NCBI RefSeq assembly: GCF_011765465.1
Contig: NZ_CP050265.1
Location: forward strand, 1,736,001-1,800,000
DNA from: Erythrobacter sp.
GTDB taxonomy: Bacteria; Pseudomonadota; Alphaproteobacteria; Sphingomonadales; Sphingomonadaceae
Reading direction: 5' to 3'
Length of the DNA: 64,000 nucleotides
Both the position numbers and the translations under genes were made by a program. The notes below the pieces were generated by a model. The model was not told where the DNA came from. It worked only from the letters and a program-made list of their open reading frames with translations, and did no database searches. Shown in pieces: positions 1-8,806 of this stretch (positions are counted from its first letter, which is position 1; every line of letters starts with the position of its first letter).

Positions 1-1
1 T

Positions 2-367
2 GGATACGCCTTTGCCGTCGACAGCGCGCGCAGGGCCGAATTCACCGCCTTTTGCGAAAGCGTCGACACGTGGTTCCTCGAAAACGGGGCGCTGCGCGTG
101 GTCGAGACATGGGGCGAGGACGTACCTCGCGGCAAGGCTACCGACTTCCATCGCGCGGTCGCCGCGCGCGAGGACGAGACTGTGTGCTTCAGCTGGATCG
201 AATGGCCCGACAGGGCGACGCGCGATGCCGCGATGGAGCGGATGGGCGAAGCGGCGGGCAGCGACCCTCGGCTCGACCCGCAAGCGAACCCGCCGCCCTT
301 CGACGGTGCGCGCATGATCTTCGGAAGCTTCACGCCGGTTTTCGACCAGACCGCGACAGGAACCTGA
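2..367 (+). CDS. DUF1428 family protein (5' truncated)
   Basis: The reading frame is open from the first complete codon at base 2, so the true start lies upstream of the window and only about 121 residues remain. The visible part has the DUF1428 (YbaA-like, dimeric alpha/beta barrel fold) signature: a GALRVVETWGEDVP segment, then KATDFHRAV, and an FSWIEWPDRATRD block. The family is small, cytoplasmic and of unknown function. A GST gene follows 3 bases after the stop, so the two are probably co-transcribed. Confidence 0.8.
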   Translation, partial: GYAFAVDSARRAEFTAFCESVDTWFLENGALRVVETWGEDVPRGKATDFHRAVAAREDETVCFSWIEWPDRATRDAAMERMGEAAGSDPRLDPQANPPPFDGARMIFGSFTPVFDQTATGT

Positions 368-370
368 ACA

Positions 371-997
371 ATGGCCGAATTCACCTTCTACACCGTGGCG
401 ATGAGCCGGGGGCAGATTTCGCGCTGGGCGCTGCACGAGGCGGGCGCGGACTATGACCATGTCGTGTTCGACTGGGACACGAAGCCTGCGAATTTCAGCG
501 ACATCAACCCGATGGGGAAAGTCCCGGCCCTCGTCCACCATCATGGCGGCCACGACCACACCGTGACCGAATGCGCCGCGATCAACCACTACCTCGCCGA
601 AACGCACCCGCAAGCGGACCTGCTTCCCGACACGCACGAACGCGCCGCCTATTTCCGCTGGCTGTTTTTCGCCGCCGGCCCGCTCGAACAGGCGATCATG
701 GCGAAGATGATGGGCTGGCAGCTGCCCGAGGGGAAGGACACGACCGCCGGTTTCGGCACTCTGGAGCGCACATTGGACGCGCTGGACGGCTGGCTGTCGG
801 CGCATGATTTCGCCGCCGGGAGCCGCTTCACCATGGCCGATACCTATGTCGGCAGCCAGTTCGTCTGGGGGCTGCGCTTCGGATCGATCCCCGAGCGGCC
901 CGCTTTTCGCGCCTATGTCGATCGCGTCACCCAGCGCCCGGCCTACGCCGAGGCCAACGCGATCGATGCCAAGCTGATCGCGCAGGCTTCCGCCTAG
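371..997 (+). CDS. Glutathione S-transferase family protein
   Basis: A 208-residue protein with the two-domain cytosolic GST layout. The N-terminal thioredoxin-like half (about residues 1-80) opens FTFYTVAMSRGQISRWALHE and carries the cis-proline MGKVPAL block and an ECAAINHYLAE segment that would contact glutathione. The C-terminal half is the all-helical domain, with the FTMADTYVG motif. Glutathione conjugation or a related thiol reaction in the cytoplasm is expected, but the substrate cannot be read from sequence. It starts 3 bases after the DUF1428 gene and converges on the J-domain gene, overlapping it by 4 bases. Confidence 0.85.
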   Translation: MAEFTFYTVAMSRGQISRWALHEAGADYDHVVFDWDTKPANFSDINPMGKVPALVHHHGGHDHTVTECAAINHYLAETHPQADLLPDTHERAAYFRWLFFAAGPLEQAIMAKMMGWQLPEGKDTTAGFGTLERTLDALDGWLSAHDFAAGSRFTMADTYVGSQFVWGLRFGSIPERPAFRAYVDRVTQRPAYAEANAIDAKLIAQASA

Positions 998-1587
998 CCG
1001 ATCGCGGAGCTTTTCCTGAGCACCTGGTAGGCTTCGACCACGCGCCCCAGGCGCTTTTCATAGCTGCGATCCCCCCCGTTGCGGTCGGGGTGGTAGCGCC
1101 GCACCAGTTCGGAATAGCGCCGCCGCAGCCGCCGCTTGTCGGTGTCGGAGCCGAGGCCCATGGTCTCGAGCGCCTCGGCCTCTTCCTTCGAGAAGCGCCC
1201 GCTCGCCGCCATTTCCGCCTCGCGCCGCGCGCGGCTCTTGATGCCGCCCGCTCGGGCCGAGATCGCGTCCAGCGGATCGTCGAAATCGGCCCAGCGCGGC
1301 ATTCCGTCGACGCCTGCGCGCGGGCCGAAAGTGGGGCTTTCGGTGCGCCAGCCGCTCGCGGGGCTTTGCGCGGCGTAGATCTCCTCCGCGCTCATCCCTT
1401 CGAACCAGTCGTATCCGGCATTGAATTCGCGCACGTGTTCGAGGCAGAACCAGCGCCATTCTCCGGGTCCGTCGAAGCCGCTCGGGCGGTGGCCTGGGGC
1501 GCGGAATTCGCCCGCCTCCTCGCAGCCGGGCGCTTCGCAGGTGCGCGTGGAGCCTTCGTGGCGGCCGTGGAATCGAGTGCTGCGCAT
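994..1587 (-). CDS. J-domain (DnaJ-like) protein with N-terminal Cys cluster
   Basis: A 197-residue protein with a C-terminal J domain (about residues 138-195) containing the diagnostic HPD tripeptide at 166-168, so it should stimulate the ATPase of an Hsp70 partner. The N-terminal half holds C17-x4-C22 and C48-x2-H51, spaced like a small zinc site. I chose the ATG at 1587 because upstream residues in the frame look non-coding and run into the promoter region of the divergent BolA gene. The end overlaps the convergent GST stop by 4 bases. This J-protein-with-Cys layout recurs in alphaproteobacteria; the client is unknown. Confidence 0.8.
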   Translation of the reverse strand: MRSTRFHGRHEGSTRTCEAPGCEEAGEFRAPGHRPSGFDGPGEWRWFCLEHVREFNAGYDWFEGMSAEEIYAAQSPASGWRTESPTFGPRAGVDGMPRWADFDDPLDAISARAGGIKSRARREAEMAASGRFSKEEAEALETMGLGSDTDKRRLRRRYSELVRRYHPDRNGGDRSYEKRLGRVVEAYQVLRKSSAIG

Positions 1588-1653
1588 AAGGCTTGAGAAT
1601 GGCGCGGGAGATGCCAGATTCCAACCCGTCCGAAGTTGCAAAGAGGTGAAGAG

Positions 1654-1926
1654 ATGGCTGGATCGGTTGCGCAGGAGATGGAAGCCAAGCTGCGGGACGC
1701 GTTCGCGCCCACCCGGCTCGAGATCGTCAACGACAGCGCCAAGCATAGGGGCCATTCGGGCGACGACGGCTCGGGCGAATCGCATTTCACTATTCGGATC
1801 GAAGCCCCCGCCTTCGCCGAAATGACCCGCCTCGCCCGCCAGCGCGCGGTGATCGCGGCGCTGGGCGACATGGTCGGCGAGCGGGTCCACGCCGTCGCGA
1901 TCCAGGCCAGCGCGCCCACCGCATGA
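1654..1926 (+). CDS. BolA family protein
   Basis: A 90-residue BolA-fold protein. The start at 1654 is set by a good Shine-Dalgarno (AGAGGTGAAGAG) just upstream. Family features are the helical start (QEMEAKLRDAF), the ESHFTIRIEAPAF strand segment and the conserved H in GERVHAVAIQA. BolA proteins partner monothiol glutaredoxins in iron-sulfur sensing and delivery, and some act as transcription factors. The neighbouring divergent J-domain protein and the overlapping Nudix gene downstream (ATGA) give no tighter functional clue. Confidence 0.85.
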   Translation: MAGSVAQEMEAKLRDAFAPTRLEIVNDSAKHRGHSGDDGSGESHFTIRIEAPAFAEMTRLARQRAVIAALGDMVGERVHAVAIQASAPTA

Positions 1927-2396
1927 ACACGAGCGTGAGCAGCACGACGCAAAAGCGCCTGCGCCGCTCGGCGCGGCTGATCGTTCTCGCGCCCGGAGAT
2001 GATGGCGCGCCGAAGGTGCTGATGTTCCGCTACGACATTCCGGGCCGCGCGCCCTTCTGGGTGACGGCGGGCGGCGAGTGCGAGGAAGGCGAGAGCTTCG
2101 AGGACGCGGCGCGGCGCGAATTGTTCGAGGAAACGGGCATCACCGCCGATCCGGGCGAGCAGATCGCGCGCACCACGCCCGAATTCGTCACTCCGGAAGG
2201 CGAGCCCGTCCGCGCCGACGAGCGCTATTTCATCGTGCGCGTCGCCGAGGCCCGGATCGACACCTCGCGCCACACCGAGCTCGAACAGGCGTGGATGAAC
2301 GAGCATCGCTGGTTCGCCCTCCACGAATTGGACGACTGGCACGAGGCGCTCTACCCCGAGACCCTGCGCGGCCTGATCGAGGAGCACGCCGAATGA
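1923..2396 (+). CDS. Nudix hydrolase
   Basis: A 157-residue protein with a complete Nudix box at residues 51-73: G, five residues, E, seven residues, then RELFEETGI. The glutamates bind Mg2+ for hydrolysis of a nucleoside-diphosphate-linked substrate, which cannot be named from sequence. The start ATG overlaps the BolA stop and the stop overlaps the pirin start (both ATGA), indicating translational coupling in a bolA-nudix-pirin unit. Length is normal for a single-domain Nudix enzyme. Confidence 0.9.
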   Translation: MNTSVSSTTQKRLRRSARLIVLAPGDDGAPKVLMFRYDIPGRAPFWVTAGGECEEGESFEDAARRELFEETGITADPGEQIARTTPEFVTPEGEPVRADERYFIVRVAEARIDTSRHTELEQAWMNEHRWFALHELDDWHEALYPETLRGLIEEHAE

Positions 2397-3274
2397 TCGC
2401 CCAGACCATCACCCCCGTGACCCACGATCTCGGCCAGTTCGAGGTCCGCCGCGCGCTCCCGGCGCGGGAACGCACGATGGTCGGCCCCTTCATCTTCGTC
2501 GACGAATTCGGCCCCGCCGACCTGACCGGAGGCGAAGGCATGGCGGTGCGCCCGCATCCGCATATCAACTTGGCGACCGTCACCTGGCTGTTCGAGGGCG
2601 CGATCGACCACCGCGACAGCCTCGGCACCTTCGCCACGATCCGCTCCGGACAGGTCAACCTGATGACCGCCGGGCGCGGGATCGTCCATTCGGAGCGCAG
2701 CCCGAAGGCGGAGCTTGCGACGAACCCGAAGATGTTCGGGATGCAGACCTGGCTCGCCCTGCCCGACGGGCGCGAGGAGATCGACCCCGCTTTCGAGGCG
2801 CAGACCGACCTGCCGTGGATCGAGGACGGCGCGGCGCGCGCCTGCGTCATCATGGGCGAATTGTGGGGCGCGCGGGCTCCGACGACGACCCATGCCGCGA
2901 CGATCTACGCCGAGATCGTGCTGGGCACAGGCGGCGCGCTCCCCATCGAGGCCGAGGCCGACGAACGCGCGGTGATGCTGGTAGAGGGCGCGGCGAGCAT
3001 CGACGACATCCCCCTCACCCCTTACGAACTCGCCGTCCTCGCGCCGGGCAAGGCGATGAAGCTGGCGAGCGAAAGCGGCGCGCGGGTCATGCTGCTCGGC
3101 GGCGAGGCTTTCTCGACCAAGCGCCATGTCTTCTGGAATTTCGTCTCTTCCAGCCGCGATCGGATCGAGCAGGCGAAAGAGGACTGGCGCGAAGGCCGCT
3201 TCCCCACCGTGCCGGGGGACGAGGCGGAATTTATCCCCTTGCCTGACAGGCCCAAGACCGTCAGCTATCCGTAA
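2393..3274 (+). CDS. Pirin family protein
   Basis: A 293-residue bicupin of the pirin family. The N-terminal cupin carries the metal-site region VRPHPHINLATVTWLFEG followed by IDHRDSLG and the conserved TAGRGIVHSE segment, which together supply the usual His/His/His/Glu iron ligands. The start at 2393 overlaps the Nudix stop (ATGA). Bacterial pirins bind iron, and some have quercetinase activity or regulate central metabolism; the role here is not decidable. An SDR gene follows 24 bases later with its own ribosome site. Confidence 0.9.
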   Translation: MIAQTITPVTHDLGQFEVRRALPARERTMVGPFIFVDEFGPADLTGGEGMAVRPHPHINLATVTWLFEGAIDHRDSLGTFATIRSGQVNLMTAGRGIVHSERSPKAELATNPKMFGMQTWLALPDGREEIDPAFEAQTDLPWIEDGAARACVIMGELWGARAPTTTHAATIYAEIVLGTGGALPIEAEADERAVMLVEGAASIDDIPLTPYELAVLAPGKAMKLASESGARVMLLGGEAFSTKRHVFWNFVSSSRDRIEQAKEDWREGRFPTVPGDEAEFIPLPDRPKTVSYP

Positions 3275-3298
3275 AACGAGAATTTCGGGGAGGATTTC

Positions 3299-4111
3299 AT
3301 GGATTATACGGGCAAGACCGCCTGGATCACGGGCGCGTCTTCGGGGATCGGCGCGGCTCTGGCGCGCGACTGCGCGGGGCGCGGCGCGAACGTGGTGCTG
3401 TCGGGCCGGGACGAGGAACGGCTGGCGGCAGTCGCGGCGGATTGCGGTGAAGCTCTCGTCCTGCCCTTCGACGTGCGCGACGAGGCGGCGCTGGCCGATG
3501 CCACCGCCAAGGCCATCGCGTGGAAGGGCGGCGTCGATCTCGCCTTCGCCAATGCGGGCGTGTCGCAGCGAAGCCGTGCGCTCAAGACCTCGATGCAGGT
3601 CTACCGCGACATCATCGACATCGACCTCACCGCGCAGATCGCCTTTTCGCAAGGGCTGATCGGCCACATGACGGAACGCGGCAGCGGCGCGCTCGCTTTC
3701 GTCTCCTCCATCGCGGGCAAGGTCGGCGTGCCGATGCGGACCGCGTATTGCGCGGTCAAGTTCGGGCTGGCGGGCTATGCCGACGCGCTGCGCGCAGAAC
3801 TCTCGCAGACCGGCGTGAGCGTCCACGTCATCTACCCAGGCTCGGTCGCGACCGATGTCGCGCGCAATGCGCTGGTCGCCGACGGGTCGAAGCGCGGCCG
3901 CAGCGACCGCGTGATCGACGAGGGCATTCCCGCGCCCGATGCGGCGAAGACCATGCTCGACGAAATCGCCGCCGGCACGCGCGAGATCATCGTCGCGCAG
4001 GGCATGGAAGCGGGCATGGGCGAAATGCGCCGCACGCCCGATGAACTCTTCGATCAGGTCGCGGCGATGGTGGCGAACGGTTACATGGAAAAACTCGAGG
4101 CGGAGGGCTGA
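3299..4111 (+). CDS. SDR family NAD(P)-dependent oxidoreductase
   Basis: A 270-residue classical short-chain dehydrogenase/reductase. The Rossmann cofactor loop TGASSGIG is at residues 11-18, NAG at 85-87, the catalytic Ser at 136/137 and Tyr150-x3-Lys154. The residue after beta-2 (SGRD, about 35-38) suggests NADP preference. The start is preceded by GGGGAGGATTTC. The substrate is unknown. The stop lies one base before the next gene, an alpha/beta hydrolase, so the two are probably co-expressed. Confidence 0.9.
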   Translation: MDYTGKTAWITGASSGIGAALARDCAGRGANVVLSGRDEERLAAVAADCGEALVLPFDVRDEAALADATAKAIAWKGGVDLAFANAGVSQRSRALKTSMQVYRDIIDIDLTAQIAFSQGLIGHMTERGSGALAFVSSIAGKVGVPMRTAYCAVKFGLAGYADALRAELSQTGVSVHVIYPGSVATDVARNALVADGSKRGRSDRVIDEGIPAPDAAKTMLDEIAAGTREIIVAQGMEAGMGEMRRTPDELFDQVAAMVANGYMEKLEAEG

Positions 4112-4112
4112 G

Positions 4113-5000
4113 ATGGAACAGAAACGGGTAGAGCTGGCGAACGGCATCCACCTCGACATCGTCGACGAAGGGCCGGTCGATGCGCCGGTGCTGATCTTCC
4201 TCCACGGCTTTCCCGAAAGCCACCGCACATGGCGCCACCAGATCCGGCATTTCTCGGACAGGTTCCGGTGCATCGCCCCCGACCAGCGCGGCTATCGCGG
4301 CTCGTCCAAGCCGCAGGAGGTGGATGCCTACACCCCCGACAAGCTGATCGGGGACGTGTTCCTGCTGGCCGATGCGCTTTCGATCCCGAAATTCACCATC
4401 GTCGGCCACGACTGGGGCGGCGCGATCGCGTGGGGCGTGGCACTCGGCGGGCAGCATATGCGGGTGACACGCGCCGTGATCGCCAACGCGCCGCATCCGC
4501 AGATCTTCCAGAAGCTCCTCTACACCAATCCGCAGCAGCGCGAGGCGAGCCAGTATATCCGCGGCTTTCGCGACCCCGCCAATGACGCGCTGGTGAAGGA
4601 GCACGGCCTGACCGGGCTGCTGCTCAAGGAGGTCAAGTGGGATCGCCCCGACGCGATGGAGGCGGAGGAACGCGACGCGCTGCTGCGCGACTGGCAGAAC
4701 CGCGACGCGGCCTTCGGAATGCTCAACTACTACCGCGCCTCGCCCATCGACGTGCCGGAAATGGACGCGCCTTACGAAGTGCCTGCGGGCTATACCCCCC
4801 CCGACCTGCCCAAGCTGACCATCCCCACGCTGGTCATCTGGGCGCTGGACGACCTTGCCCTGCCGCCCGAGAACCTTTCGGGTCTAGAGGAGATCGTCGA
4901 CCCGCTCACCATCGTGCGCGTGCCCGATTGCGGGCATTTCGTGCCGTGGGAAGCGCCGGATGCGGTGAACCGGGCGATGAAGGAATTCCTCGGCGGCTGA
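4113..5000 (+). CDS. Alpha/beta hydrolase, epoxide-hydrolase-like
   Basis: A 295-residue alpha/beta hydrolase. The oxyanion loop HGFPE is at residues 31-35 and the nucleophile elbow GHDWGG at 98-103 has Asp100 as nucleophile, the pattern of epoxide hydrolases and haloalkane dehalogenases rather than serine esterases. A lid segment and the late GHFVPWE His follow. The HGFPE and GHDWGG pair is closest to soluble epoxide hydrolases. It follows the SDR gene by one base. Confidence 0.85.
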   Translation: MEQKRVELANGIHLDIVDEGPVDAPVLIFLHGFPESHRTWRHQIRHFSDRFRCIAPDQRGYRGSSKPQEVDAYTPDKLIGDVFLLADALSIPKFTIVGHDWGGAIAWGVALGGQHMRVTRAVIANAPHPQIFQKLLYTNPQQREASQYIRGFRDPANDALVKEHGLTGLLLKEVKWDRPDAMEAEERDALLRDWQNRDAAFGMLNYYRASPIDVPEMDAPYEVPAGYTPPDLPKLTIPTLVIWALDDLALPPENLSGLEEIVDPLTIVRVPDCGHFVPWEAPDAVNRAMKEFLGG

Positions 5001-5062
5001 GCCTGCGCCCAGGGTGTTCAGCGGCTGCGCATCTTGTTGCCCTTTCGCACCCGAGTGCCTAG

Positions 5063-5755
5063 ATGCGCGGCTCCATGACCAGCCAGCTGACATTCGCCGT
5101 GCCCAAGGGGCGCATCCTCGACGAGGCGCTGCCCGTGATGGCGCGCGCCGGGATCGTGCCGGAAGAGGCGTTTCACGATCACGCGAACCGCTCGCTGTCG
5201 TTTGCGACGACGCGCGCGGACGTGGGCCTCATCCGCGTGCGCGCCTTCGACGTCGCGACCTTCGTCGCCCACGGCGCGGCGCAGGCGGGGATCGTCGGCT
5301 CGGACGTCGTCGAGGAATTCGACTACGACGACCTTTACGCGCCGGTCGATCTCGACATCGGCCATTGCCGCCTGTCGGTCGCGCGGCTGGCGAGCGACGC
5401 GGGCGCGGACAGCGGGGCGAGCCACCTGCGCGTCGCCACCAAGTATCCCAACCTCACCCGCCGCCATTTCGAAGCCGCGGGTGTGCAGGCCGAATGCGTC
5501 AAATTGAATGGTGCGATGGAACTCGCACCCTCGCTCGGCCTTGCGCGGCGGATCGTCGATCTCGTCTCCACGGGGCGCACGCTCAAGGAAAACGGTCTCG
5601 TCGAGACGAGCCGCATCCTCGACATTTCCGCGCGCCTGATCGTCAACCGCGCCGCGCTCAAGACCGACCCGCGCGTGGCCGAGATCGTCGCCGCCTTCCG
5701 CGAAGAGGTCGAGGCGCGGCGGGCCGGCGCGGGCACGGACAGGGTTCCGGCGTAA
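5063..5755 (+). CDS. hisG: ATP phosphoribosyltransferase, short form
   Basis: A 230-residue short-form HisG, which condenses ATP and PRPP in the first step of histidine synthesis. [12 protein letters not shown] is the conserved N-terminal motif; [11 protein letters not shown], the [13 protein letters not shown] block and the PRPP-binding [13 protein letters not shown] are all present. Short-form HisG normally needs a HisZ regulatory subunit, which is not encoded in this window. ATGs at 5063 and 5075 are both possible; the later one gives the more usual N-terminus. The stop overlaps the hisD start (TAATG). Confidence 0.95.
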   Translation: MRGSMTSQLTFAVPKGRILDEALPVMARAGIVPEEAFHDHANRSLSFATTRADVGLIRVRAFDVATFVAHGAAQAGIVGSDVVEEFDYDDLYAPVDLDIGHCRLSVARLASDAGADSGASHLRVATKYPNLTRRHFEAAGVQAECVKLNGAMELAPSLGLARRIVDLVSTGRTLKENGLVETSRILDISARLIVNRAALKTDPRVAEIVAAFREEVEARRAGAGTDRVPA

Positions 5756-7047
5756 TGCAGACGCTCTCCACCAGCGATGCCGATTTCGAGGCGCGCTTCG
5801 CCCGGATCGTCGATGATCGCCGCGAATCCGCAAGCGACGTCGCCGCCGACGTGACCGCGATCCTTTCGGCGGTGAAGGCGCGCGGGGACGAGGCGCTGGT
5901 CGAATACACCGCGCGCTTCGACCATTACGACCTCGGCACGGATGCCGACTGGGTGATCGCGCCCGAGGCGTGCGAGGCGGCCTACAAGGCGCTCGATGGC
6001 GAGCTGCGCGACGCGCTCGACCTCGCCGCCGCGCGCATCCGGGCCTATCACGCAGCGCAGCTGCCCGAGGACCGCGACTATCGCGACGAGGCGGGCGTGC
6101 GCCTCGGCGCGATCTGGCGGCCGGTCGATGCGGCGGGGCTCTATGTCCCCGGCGGGCGCGCGGCCTATCCCTCCTCGCTGCTGATGAACGCGATCCCCGC
6201 CAAGGTCGCGGGCGTCTCGCGGCTCGCCATCGCCACCCCGACCCCGCGCGGCGAGACGAACGACCTCGTCCTCGCCGCCGCACACGTGGCGGGAGTGGAC
6301 GAGATCTGGCGCGTCGGCGGTGCGCAGGCGGTCGGCGCGCTCGCCTATGGCACGGGGCGTATCGGCGCGGTCGATGTCATCACCGGGCCGGGCAATGCCT
6401 GGGTCGCGGAGGCCAAGCGCCAGCTTTACGGCGTGGTGGGCATCGACATGGTGGCCGGCCCTTCCGAGATCCTCGTCATCGCCGACAGCGACAACGACCC
6501 CGACTGGATCGCCGCCGACCTCCTTTCGCAGGCCGAGCACGACCCGACCTCGCAATCCATCCTCATCACCGACGACGCCGCCTTCGCCGCGCTGGTCGAG
6601 GATTCGGTCACGCTCCACACCGCGCAGCTTTCGACCGAGGCGGTCGCGCGCGAAAGCTGGGAGGCGAACGGGGTCGTCATCGTGGTCGAGGACCTGATGC
6701 GCGAAGCCCCTGCGCTGGCCGACCGGCTCGCCGCCGAGCACGTCGAACTCGCCATTGCCGAGCCCGAAGCGATGCTGCGCGCCATCCGCCACGCGGGCAG
6801 TGTCTTCCTCGGCCGCATGACGCCCGAGGCGATCGGCGATTATGTCGGCGGGCCGAACCACGTCCTTCCCACCGGCCGCCGCGCGCGCTTTTCGAGCGGG
6901 CTGTCGGTGCTCGACTTCATGAAGCGCACCAGCTTCCTCGAGGTGAACGAGGCCGCCTTCGCGCAGATCGGCCCGACGGCCGCGACCCTCGCCCATGCCG
7001 AGGGCCTGCCCGCGCACGCCCTGTCGGTCGAATTGAGACGCAAATGA
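5755..7047 (+). CDS. hisD: Histidinol dehydrogenase
   Basis: A 430-residue HisD, the NAD+- and Zn2+-dependent enzyme that oxidises L-histidinol to histidine in two steps. Conserved blocks are GLYVPGGRAAYPSSLLMNAIPA, the GPGNAWVAEAKRQLYG cofactor segment, the AEHDPTSQ zinc-ligand region and GPNHVLPTGRRARFSSGLSV. It starts within the hisG stop and ends overlapping the nusB start, giving a hisG-hisD-nusB transcription unit. Confidence 0.97.
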   Translation: MQTLSTSDADFEARFARIVDDRRESASDVAADVTAILSAVKARGDEALVEYTARFDHYDLGTDADWVIAPEACEAAYKALDGELRDALDLAAARIRAYHAAQLPEDRDYRDEAGVRLGAIWRPVDAAGLYVPGGRAAYPSSLLMNAIPAKVAGVSRLAIATPTPRGETNDLVLAAAHVAGVDEIWRVGGAQAVGALAYGTGRIGAVDVITGPGNAWVAEAKRQLYGVVGIDMVAGPSEILVIADSDNDPDWIAADLLSQAEHDPTSQSILITDDAAFAALVEDSVTLHTAQLSTEAVARESWEANGVVIVVEDLMREAPALADRLAAEHVELAIAEPEAMLRAIRHAGSVFLGRMTPEAIGDYVGGPNHVLPTGRRARFSSGLSVLDFMKRTSFLEVNEAAFAQIGPTAATLAHAEGLPAHALSVELRRK

Positions 7048-7514
7048 ACACCCAGAACCCCCGCTCGCAGGCGCGTTCGAGCGCCCGCCTCGCCGCCGTG
7101 CAGGCGCTCTACCAGCAGCAGATGGAGAAGACCCCGCTCGCCCGCCTGCTCGACGAATTCCACCAGCACCGCCTGGGGCGCACGGTCGACGACGACGAGC
7201 ACGGCGATGCGGTCTATGCCGAGGCCGAGGTCGCCTTTTTCGACGACATCGTGCGCGGCGTCGACGCGCGGCGCGAGGAGATCGACGAAGCCCTCACTGC
7301 GCGCCTCGCGGGCGGATGGACGCTGGCGCGGCTCGACAAGACCATGCTGCAGGTGCTGCGCGCGGGCGCTTATGAACTCCTCGCCCGGCCCGACGTGCCG
7401 GCCGGCGCGGCGATCAACGAATATGTCGATGTGGCGAAAGCCTTTTTCGACGACCGCGAGGCGAAATTCGTCAACGGGATCCTCGACGCACTCGCCCGCG
7501 ATGTGCGCGATTAG
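7044..7514 (+). CDS. nusB: Transcription antitermination factor NusB
   Basis: A 156-residue NusB, the RNA-binding partner of NusE (S10) in rRNA antitermination complexes. It shows RSSARLAAVQALYQQ at the N-terminus, the LDKTMLQVLRAGAYELL segment and the INEYVDVAKAFFD C-terminal block. The ATG overlaps the hisD stop. The last codons and stop are part of a 34-base tandem repeat running on into the downstream region; the final repeat copy also ends in a stop and may preserve the ancestral gene end. Confidence 0.95.
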   Translation: MNTQNPRSQARSSARLAAVQALYQQQMEKTPLARLLDEFHQHRLGRTVDDDEHGDAVYAEAEVAFFDDIVRGVDARREEIDEALTARLAGGWTLARLDKTMLQVLRAGAYELLARPDVPAGAAINEYVDVAKAFFDDREAKFVNGILDALARDVRD

Positions 7515-7613
7515 GGACACCGCACTCGCCCGCGATGTGCGCGATTAGGAACACTGCACTCGCCCGCGATGTGCGCGATTAGGGACACCGCACTCGCCCG
7601 CGACGTGCGCGGC
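7487..7613 (+). repeat. 34-base tandem repeat over the nusB 3' end
   Basis: Copies begin at 7487, 7521, 7555 and 7589, each starting (C/T)GCACTCGCCCGCGA. The first copy encodes the C-terminal LARDVRD and stop of NusB; copies 2 and 3 differ from it by one or two bases. The fourth diverges at its end and reads LARDVRG plus stop. Near-identity suggests recent expansion. The period is not a multiple of three, and the extra copies are downstream of the first stop, so they do not alter the protein. Confidence 0.9.
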
Positions 7614-7731
7614 TGATTACCCTTTCTTGCGCGTCCCGCCCCGCCCCCCTGCGCTTCCCCGCTTTTCCTGTCCCCCGATCCGGGTTATGTTGTCTCTTGG
7701 GAGAGGATTGCATTGGGATGGGGTCGCAATC

Positions 7732-8592
7732 ATGAACGAGCTGGATTTTGTCACCGCTCTGCGGAGCCTGCCGCTGCATCCGGGCGCGCAGGGGCTGCGG
7801 GATGATTGCGCGCTGATCGAGATCGGCGACGAAGTGCTGGTCATCAACATGGATTCGATGGCCGAGGACACGCATTTCAAGCCTTCGGCCGACCTCGCCG
7901 ATGTCGCTTGGAAGCTCGTCGCGCTCAACCTGTCCGACATCGCCAGCAAGGGTGCGGAGCCGATCGGCGTGCTGCTGGGCTATGCGCTGGGCGGGGACGA
8001 GGACAACCGCTTTCTTGCAGGGCTCGCCGACGCGCTGACCGAATACGACGTGCCGCTCCTGGGCGGCGACACCATCGCAACGACGGGCGCGAGCACGTTT
8101 TCGATCACCGCGATCGGGCGCGCGACGCACCGCCCGATCCCCTCGCGCACCCGCGCGACGGCGGGCGAGGCGCTGTTCGTCACCGGCACGCTGGGCCGCG
8201 CCATGCTCGGCTTCGAGGGGGCGAAGGAACATCTCGAGGCGTTCAACCGCCCGCGCCCGCGCCTCGCCGAAGGCATCGCGCTCGCCCCGCACGTGGGCGC
8301 GATGATGGACATATCGGACGGCCTCCTGCTCGATGCCTACCGCATGGCCGAGGCGAGCGACGTCACCGTGCTGATCGACCCGCAGCTCGTCCCCGTCGCC
8401 GCGCCCGACCGGGTCGACGACTGCATGCGCTGGGGCGATGATTACGAGCTGCTCTTCACCGCCAGCTGGGACACGGAAATCCCGGTGGACGCGGTGCGGA
8501 TCGGCTGCATCGAGGAAGCGGGCGCGGCCCCGCTGGTGCTCGGCGCGTCGACCTTCACCGATCCGGACGCGCTGGGCTACCAGCACGGCTGA
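7732..8592 (+). CDS. thiL: Thiamine-monophosphate kinase
   Basis: A 286-residue ThiL, which phosphorylates thiamine monophosphate to the pyrophosphate cofactor using ATP. Conserved parts are the DD pair at residues 24-25, MDSMAEDTHF ending near 49, ALNLSDIASKGAEP, LLGGDT, and MMDISDGLLLDAYRM. The family's usual GDDAA appears here as RDDCA. The start at 7732 was chosen to fit the family N-terminus; an in-frame ATG at 7687 would add a poorly conserved extension. There is no thiamine riboswitch-like element upstream. Confidence 0.92.
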   Translation: MNELDFVTALRSLPLHPGAQGLRDDCALIEIGDEVLVINMDSMAEDTHFKPSADLADVAWKLVALNLSDIASKGAEPIGVLLGYALGGDEDNRFLAGLADALTEYDVPLLGGDTIATTGASTFSITAIGRATHRPIPSRTRATAGEALFVTGTLGRAMLGFEGAKEHLEAFNRPRPRLAEGIALAPHVGAMMDISDGLLLDAYRMAEASDVTVLIDPQLVPVAAPDRVDDCMRWGDDYELLFTASWDTEIPVDAVRIGCIEEAGAAPLVLGASTFTDPDALGYQHG

Positions 8593-8675
8593 GCCGCACG
8601 CCGCGCGCCGCGCGGCGCCCCCTGTCAAAATGAGGGAAATCCCCCGCTTTGCGCCGCGCCGAGGCGGTTAAAGGC

Positions 8676-8703
8676 TTGCCACGCCCCGAGCGCGCCATAG
8701 ACT
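8676..8703 (+). promoter_or_regulatory. Putative promoter of hppA
   Basis: TTGCCA (8676-8681) and TAGACT (8698-8703) are separated by 16 bases, a reasonable -35/-10 pair. Transcription would start near 8710, giving a 5' leader of about 110 bases before the GTG start of hppA. The perfect palindrome TGACGTCA at 8703-8710 overlaps the expected start point and could be an operator. This is a pattern match only. Confidence 0.35.
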
Positions 8704-8710
8704 GACGTCA

Positions 8711-8806
8711 CGCAGCCCCCGCTGCGCACAAGTGGGATCGGGGGAAAGGACGGGGGCTCGATCCCCCGCGCGACTCCGGAAAAACCGGGGCGATTCCCAC
8801 GTCAGG
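8711..8806 (+). promoter_or_regulatory. Structured 5' leader of hppA (candidate RNA element)
   Basis: The leader can fold into a hairpin plus a three-way junction. CGCAGC (8711-8716) pairs with GCTGCG (8721-8726). GTGGGATCG (8732-8740) pairs with CGA plus TCCCAC (8791-8800, one bulged base). Inside that stem lie CGGGGG/CCCCCG (8751-8756 with 8763-8768) and CCGG/CCGG (8776-8779 with 8785-8788). The Shine-Dalgarno region AGGAGAGG follows directly. I know no named RNA family with this layout; a chance GC-rich fold is possible. Confidence 0.4.

Noticed and set aside
7614..7731. A TPP riboswitch before thiL
   Set aside because: No CTGAGA-type or ACCTGA-type conserved segments are present.
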